Notes under the pieces: generated by a model | Seen by the model: only the letters and a program-made list of their open reading frames with translations | Databases searched by the model: none | Told to the model about the DNA's origin: nothing | Assembly (NCBI GenBank): GCA_001839685.1 | Contig: MLAK01000617.1 | Coordinates: 1 to 64,000, forward strand | Direction of reading: 5' to 3' | DNA: 64,000 nt | From: Tritrichomonas foetus | Taxonomy: Eukaryota; Parabasalia; Tritrichomonadida; Tritrichomonadidae | Made by a program: the position numbers and the translations under genes | Shown here: positions 61,879 to 64,000 of the stretch, one piece after another | Layout: each line of letters starts with the position of its first letter | Position numbering within the stretch: position 1 is the stretch's first letter

Positions 61879-61924
61879 AATGTTGAGTCACGACTGAATG
61901 TTGAGTCACGACTGAATGTTGAGT
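61879..61924. repeat. 18-bp tandem repeat, 2.5 copies, cut by the adapter
   Basis: AATGTTGAGTCACGACTG occurs at 61879 and 61897, then ten bases of a third copy stop exactly where the adapter starts at 61925. Confidence 0.9.
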
Positions 61925-61963
61925 CTGTCTCTTATACACATCTAGATGTGTATAAGAGACAGN
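61925..61963. other. Sequencing artefact: Nextera mate-pair junction adapter plus an N
   Basis: The 38 bases at 61925-61962 are the 19-bp Tn5 mosaic end CTGTCTCTTATACACATCT followed by its reverse complement, then N. This is the circularisation junction of Nextera mate-pair libraries, not genomic sequence. Confidence 0.97.
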
Positions 61964-62419
61964 TATTAATTGATGATGAAAAGGTTAAATAAAAAGCGGT
62001 ATGCGAATCAATTCGCATAAGCAACCGCTATTAATTGATGATGAAAAGGTTAAATAAAAAGCGGTATGCGAATCAATTCGCATAAGCAACCGCTATTAAT
62101 TGATGATGAAAAGGTTAAATAAAAAGCGGTATGCGAATCAATTCGCATAAGCAACCGCTATTAATTGATGATGAAAAGGTTAAATAAAAAGCGGTATGCG
62201 AATCAATTCGCATAAGCAACCGCTATTAATTGATGATGAAAAGGTTAAATAAAAAGCGGTATGCGAATCAATTCGCATAAGCAACCGCTATTAATTGATG
62301 ATGAAAAGGTTAAATAAAAAGCGGTATGCGAATCAATTCGCATAAGCAACCGCTATTAATTGATGATGAAAAGGTCAAATAAAAAGCGGTAAAATCAAGT
62401 ATTCACATAAGCCAACCGC
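61964..62419. repeat. 65-bp satellite-like tandem array, six identical copies and one diverged
   Basis: Units start at 61964, 62029, 62094, 62159, 62224, 62289 and 62354. The first six are identical; the seventh diverges after its GCGGT. Each unit holds a hairpin: GCGGT, TATGCGAAT, CA, ATTCGCATA, AGCA, ACCGC. The array begins right after the adapter, so copy number and left flank are unreliable. Confidence 0.93.
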
Positions 62420-64000
62420 CGCTGATTACGAAATAGAAGGTGAAATATTGACACTCTTGATAACAGAAATTTTTCAATATAGCTGATAGGGTAATCAATT
62501 TTTCAGAGATAAAATGTTTCAATGATCGAAAAAACTCCTTTGGTTGCTTGTAAATTTCTGTGTTAACTGAAAAGAAAAAACGTGAAAAAAAAACCCAAAG
62601 AAATGAAAACTATCTGTTGATGCTTGAAATACTACCATAAAGAAATTCAGGTTTCAGAGGTGTGTTCGCATAAGTTTTTGCCGTAGAGATTTATGTGATA
62701 TAACAACTCTAAAATATTTTCCGACAAATTTGTGAATTGTCAATAATTTATCAAACATCACCAAAAATCATTAGAGGTATATAAAATGATATGATAAAAT
62801 GCGTCTATTTCGTTTTTTGTATATCGGTTTTCTTCAAATATTCGACTTGGGAATAGAAATCTCATATTGTTTTTTTTCCTCTGACTAATAATTAATCAGC
62901 CATTTTTCTTCGCAAAAAGTTTCAATTATTTTATCTAAACTTTTTATACTCTTGTTTTCCGAAATGTATAAATATAGTTGAATAAATAAAAGCAAATCAC
63001 TTCTTCTGAACTCAAAATTAGTGTATTAATCTTCATCCTCATTTACGACGACAAATTGAAAATGATGATAATGAATAATATTTATTATAAAATAAAAATT
63101 GAAAAAAAATGATTTAATAACAGTTTTAAAAATTTTCTTTACTCCTTTCTTAAGAGGCATTCATTAAATAAATTTTTTTTTCGTGAAATTCATCTGAATG
63201 TGTGATATTGACCTTTCTCTCGTATTCCTAAGGAAGAAATTTGATCGCCATGATTGTAACAAAGAGGCATGGTTTACTCGAATATAAACTTCCAGTTTCA
63301 CTGAATTAGTCAAATATCTTCTTTGCCAGTGTTGGTTTTCATTTATGAACAGAACGGTTAATTATTGAATGGTCAAACATTATCAATATTTGAGATTTAT
63401 TGATTTATGTAGTCTCTGCGTGTATCTTGGTTTATACAAGAATAACTAGGATACATATTATTGATATATTATTAACAATATATTCAGAAATTGAAAAATA
63501 AATATTTTAAAATATTATTATATATTTGTTGAGATAATTATATATTTTTGTTTTTATTATGTTGTTAACACAATTTTATAAAAAATATTATTATCTTAAT
63601 ATATTTATCTATAAATAAATTACATTAAGTTTTTTAAAGATTAAAATAATGATTTATAATATAATATTGATGAAATAGATATTTTAAATTTTAATTTATG
63701 GAAATATTTCTGAATCAACGATTTCTTACAAATTTGCTTACAAAATTTTTTACAGAATATATCTCATCTAAATAAGGATAAAAACAATATTTAATGATTT
63801 ATTCCAAATAGCATATTTATTTTATTTCATAAAAAATATTGTGCATTATCGATAATCTTCGATACTAATTTAAATTGACATTTGACGCAACTTAATCGTT
63901 TGAATTTTTTTTAACAAAAACTGTTCTTCATTCAAAAATTCGATATTTTCTCAATTTATTCAGACTATTGAATTCCATCTTTTTCAATATTTTTTCGCCT
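62420..64000. other. AT-rich region, no gene seen
   Basis: No coding-like frame, tRNA or ordered repeat. 63450-63700 is close to pure A/T. A worn trace of the 65-bp unit may continue to about 62450. Confidence 0.5.

Noticed and set aside
61964..62419. Array resembling CRISPR repeats
   Set aside because: The 65-bp units are directly adjoining with no unique spacers, and the genome is eukaryotic.

Overview
The window looks like nuclear DNA of a trichomonad (parabasalid) protist, most likely close to Tritrichomonas. It is AT-rich, most genes are long and uninterrupted, and TAA and TGA both end genes, so nothing points to a variant code. One gene at 27329-29450 carries an intron ending in ACTAACACTCAG, nearly the trichomonad branch-point/3' splice motif ACTAACACACAG. 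Several ATGs sit directly after a TCA, as expected of the trichomonad initiator. A DD34D mariner element is also present. The genus is inference; the trichomonad assignment is fairly firm.

Left third (1-26 kb): an edge-truncated multi-pass membrane protein with an in-frame TGA near its 5' end; a coiled-coil, possibly flagellar protein; ribosomal protein L9; an SGF29-like chromatin reader; a TM2-domain protein; an ankyrin-repeat gene interrupted by nine 18-20 nt T-rich inserts; a large membrane adenylyl-cyclase-like receptor; and a 2871-residue Csf1/BLTP1-like lipid-transfer protein.

Middle (26-46 kb): tRNA-Gly(GCC), a DUF985 cupin, the spliced coiled-coil gene, a WD40 protein with a long disordered tail, divergent from it a giant USP-type deubiquitinase, a choline-transporter-like protein and a GNAT acetyltransferase.

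Right third (46-64 kb): gene-poor, with two decayed genes, a small unknown gene, a PH plus AGC kinase (Akt-like), an exportin-1-like protein, the mariner element and an E2F7/8-like factor. The last 2 kb hold tandem repeats and a sequencing-library adapter, so contiguity across 61925-61963 should not be trusted.

The genes are mostly unrelated housekeeping and signalling genes in divergent or tail-to-tail pairs; there is no operon or gene-cluster system. The strongest candidate for something undescribed is the ankyrin gene: removing nine tiny inserts (173 nt in total), all at or near the same point of the repeat, leaves 794 codons in one frame with canonical repeats, yet the inserts lack GT-AG ends.
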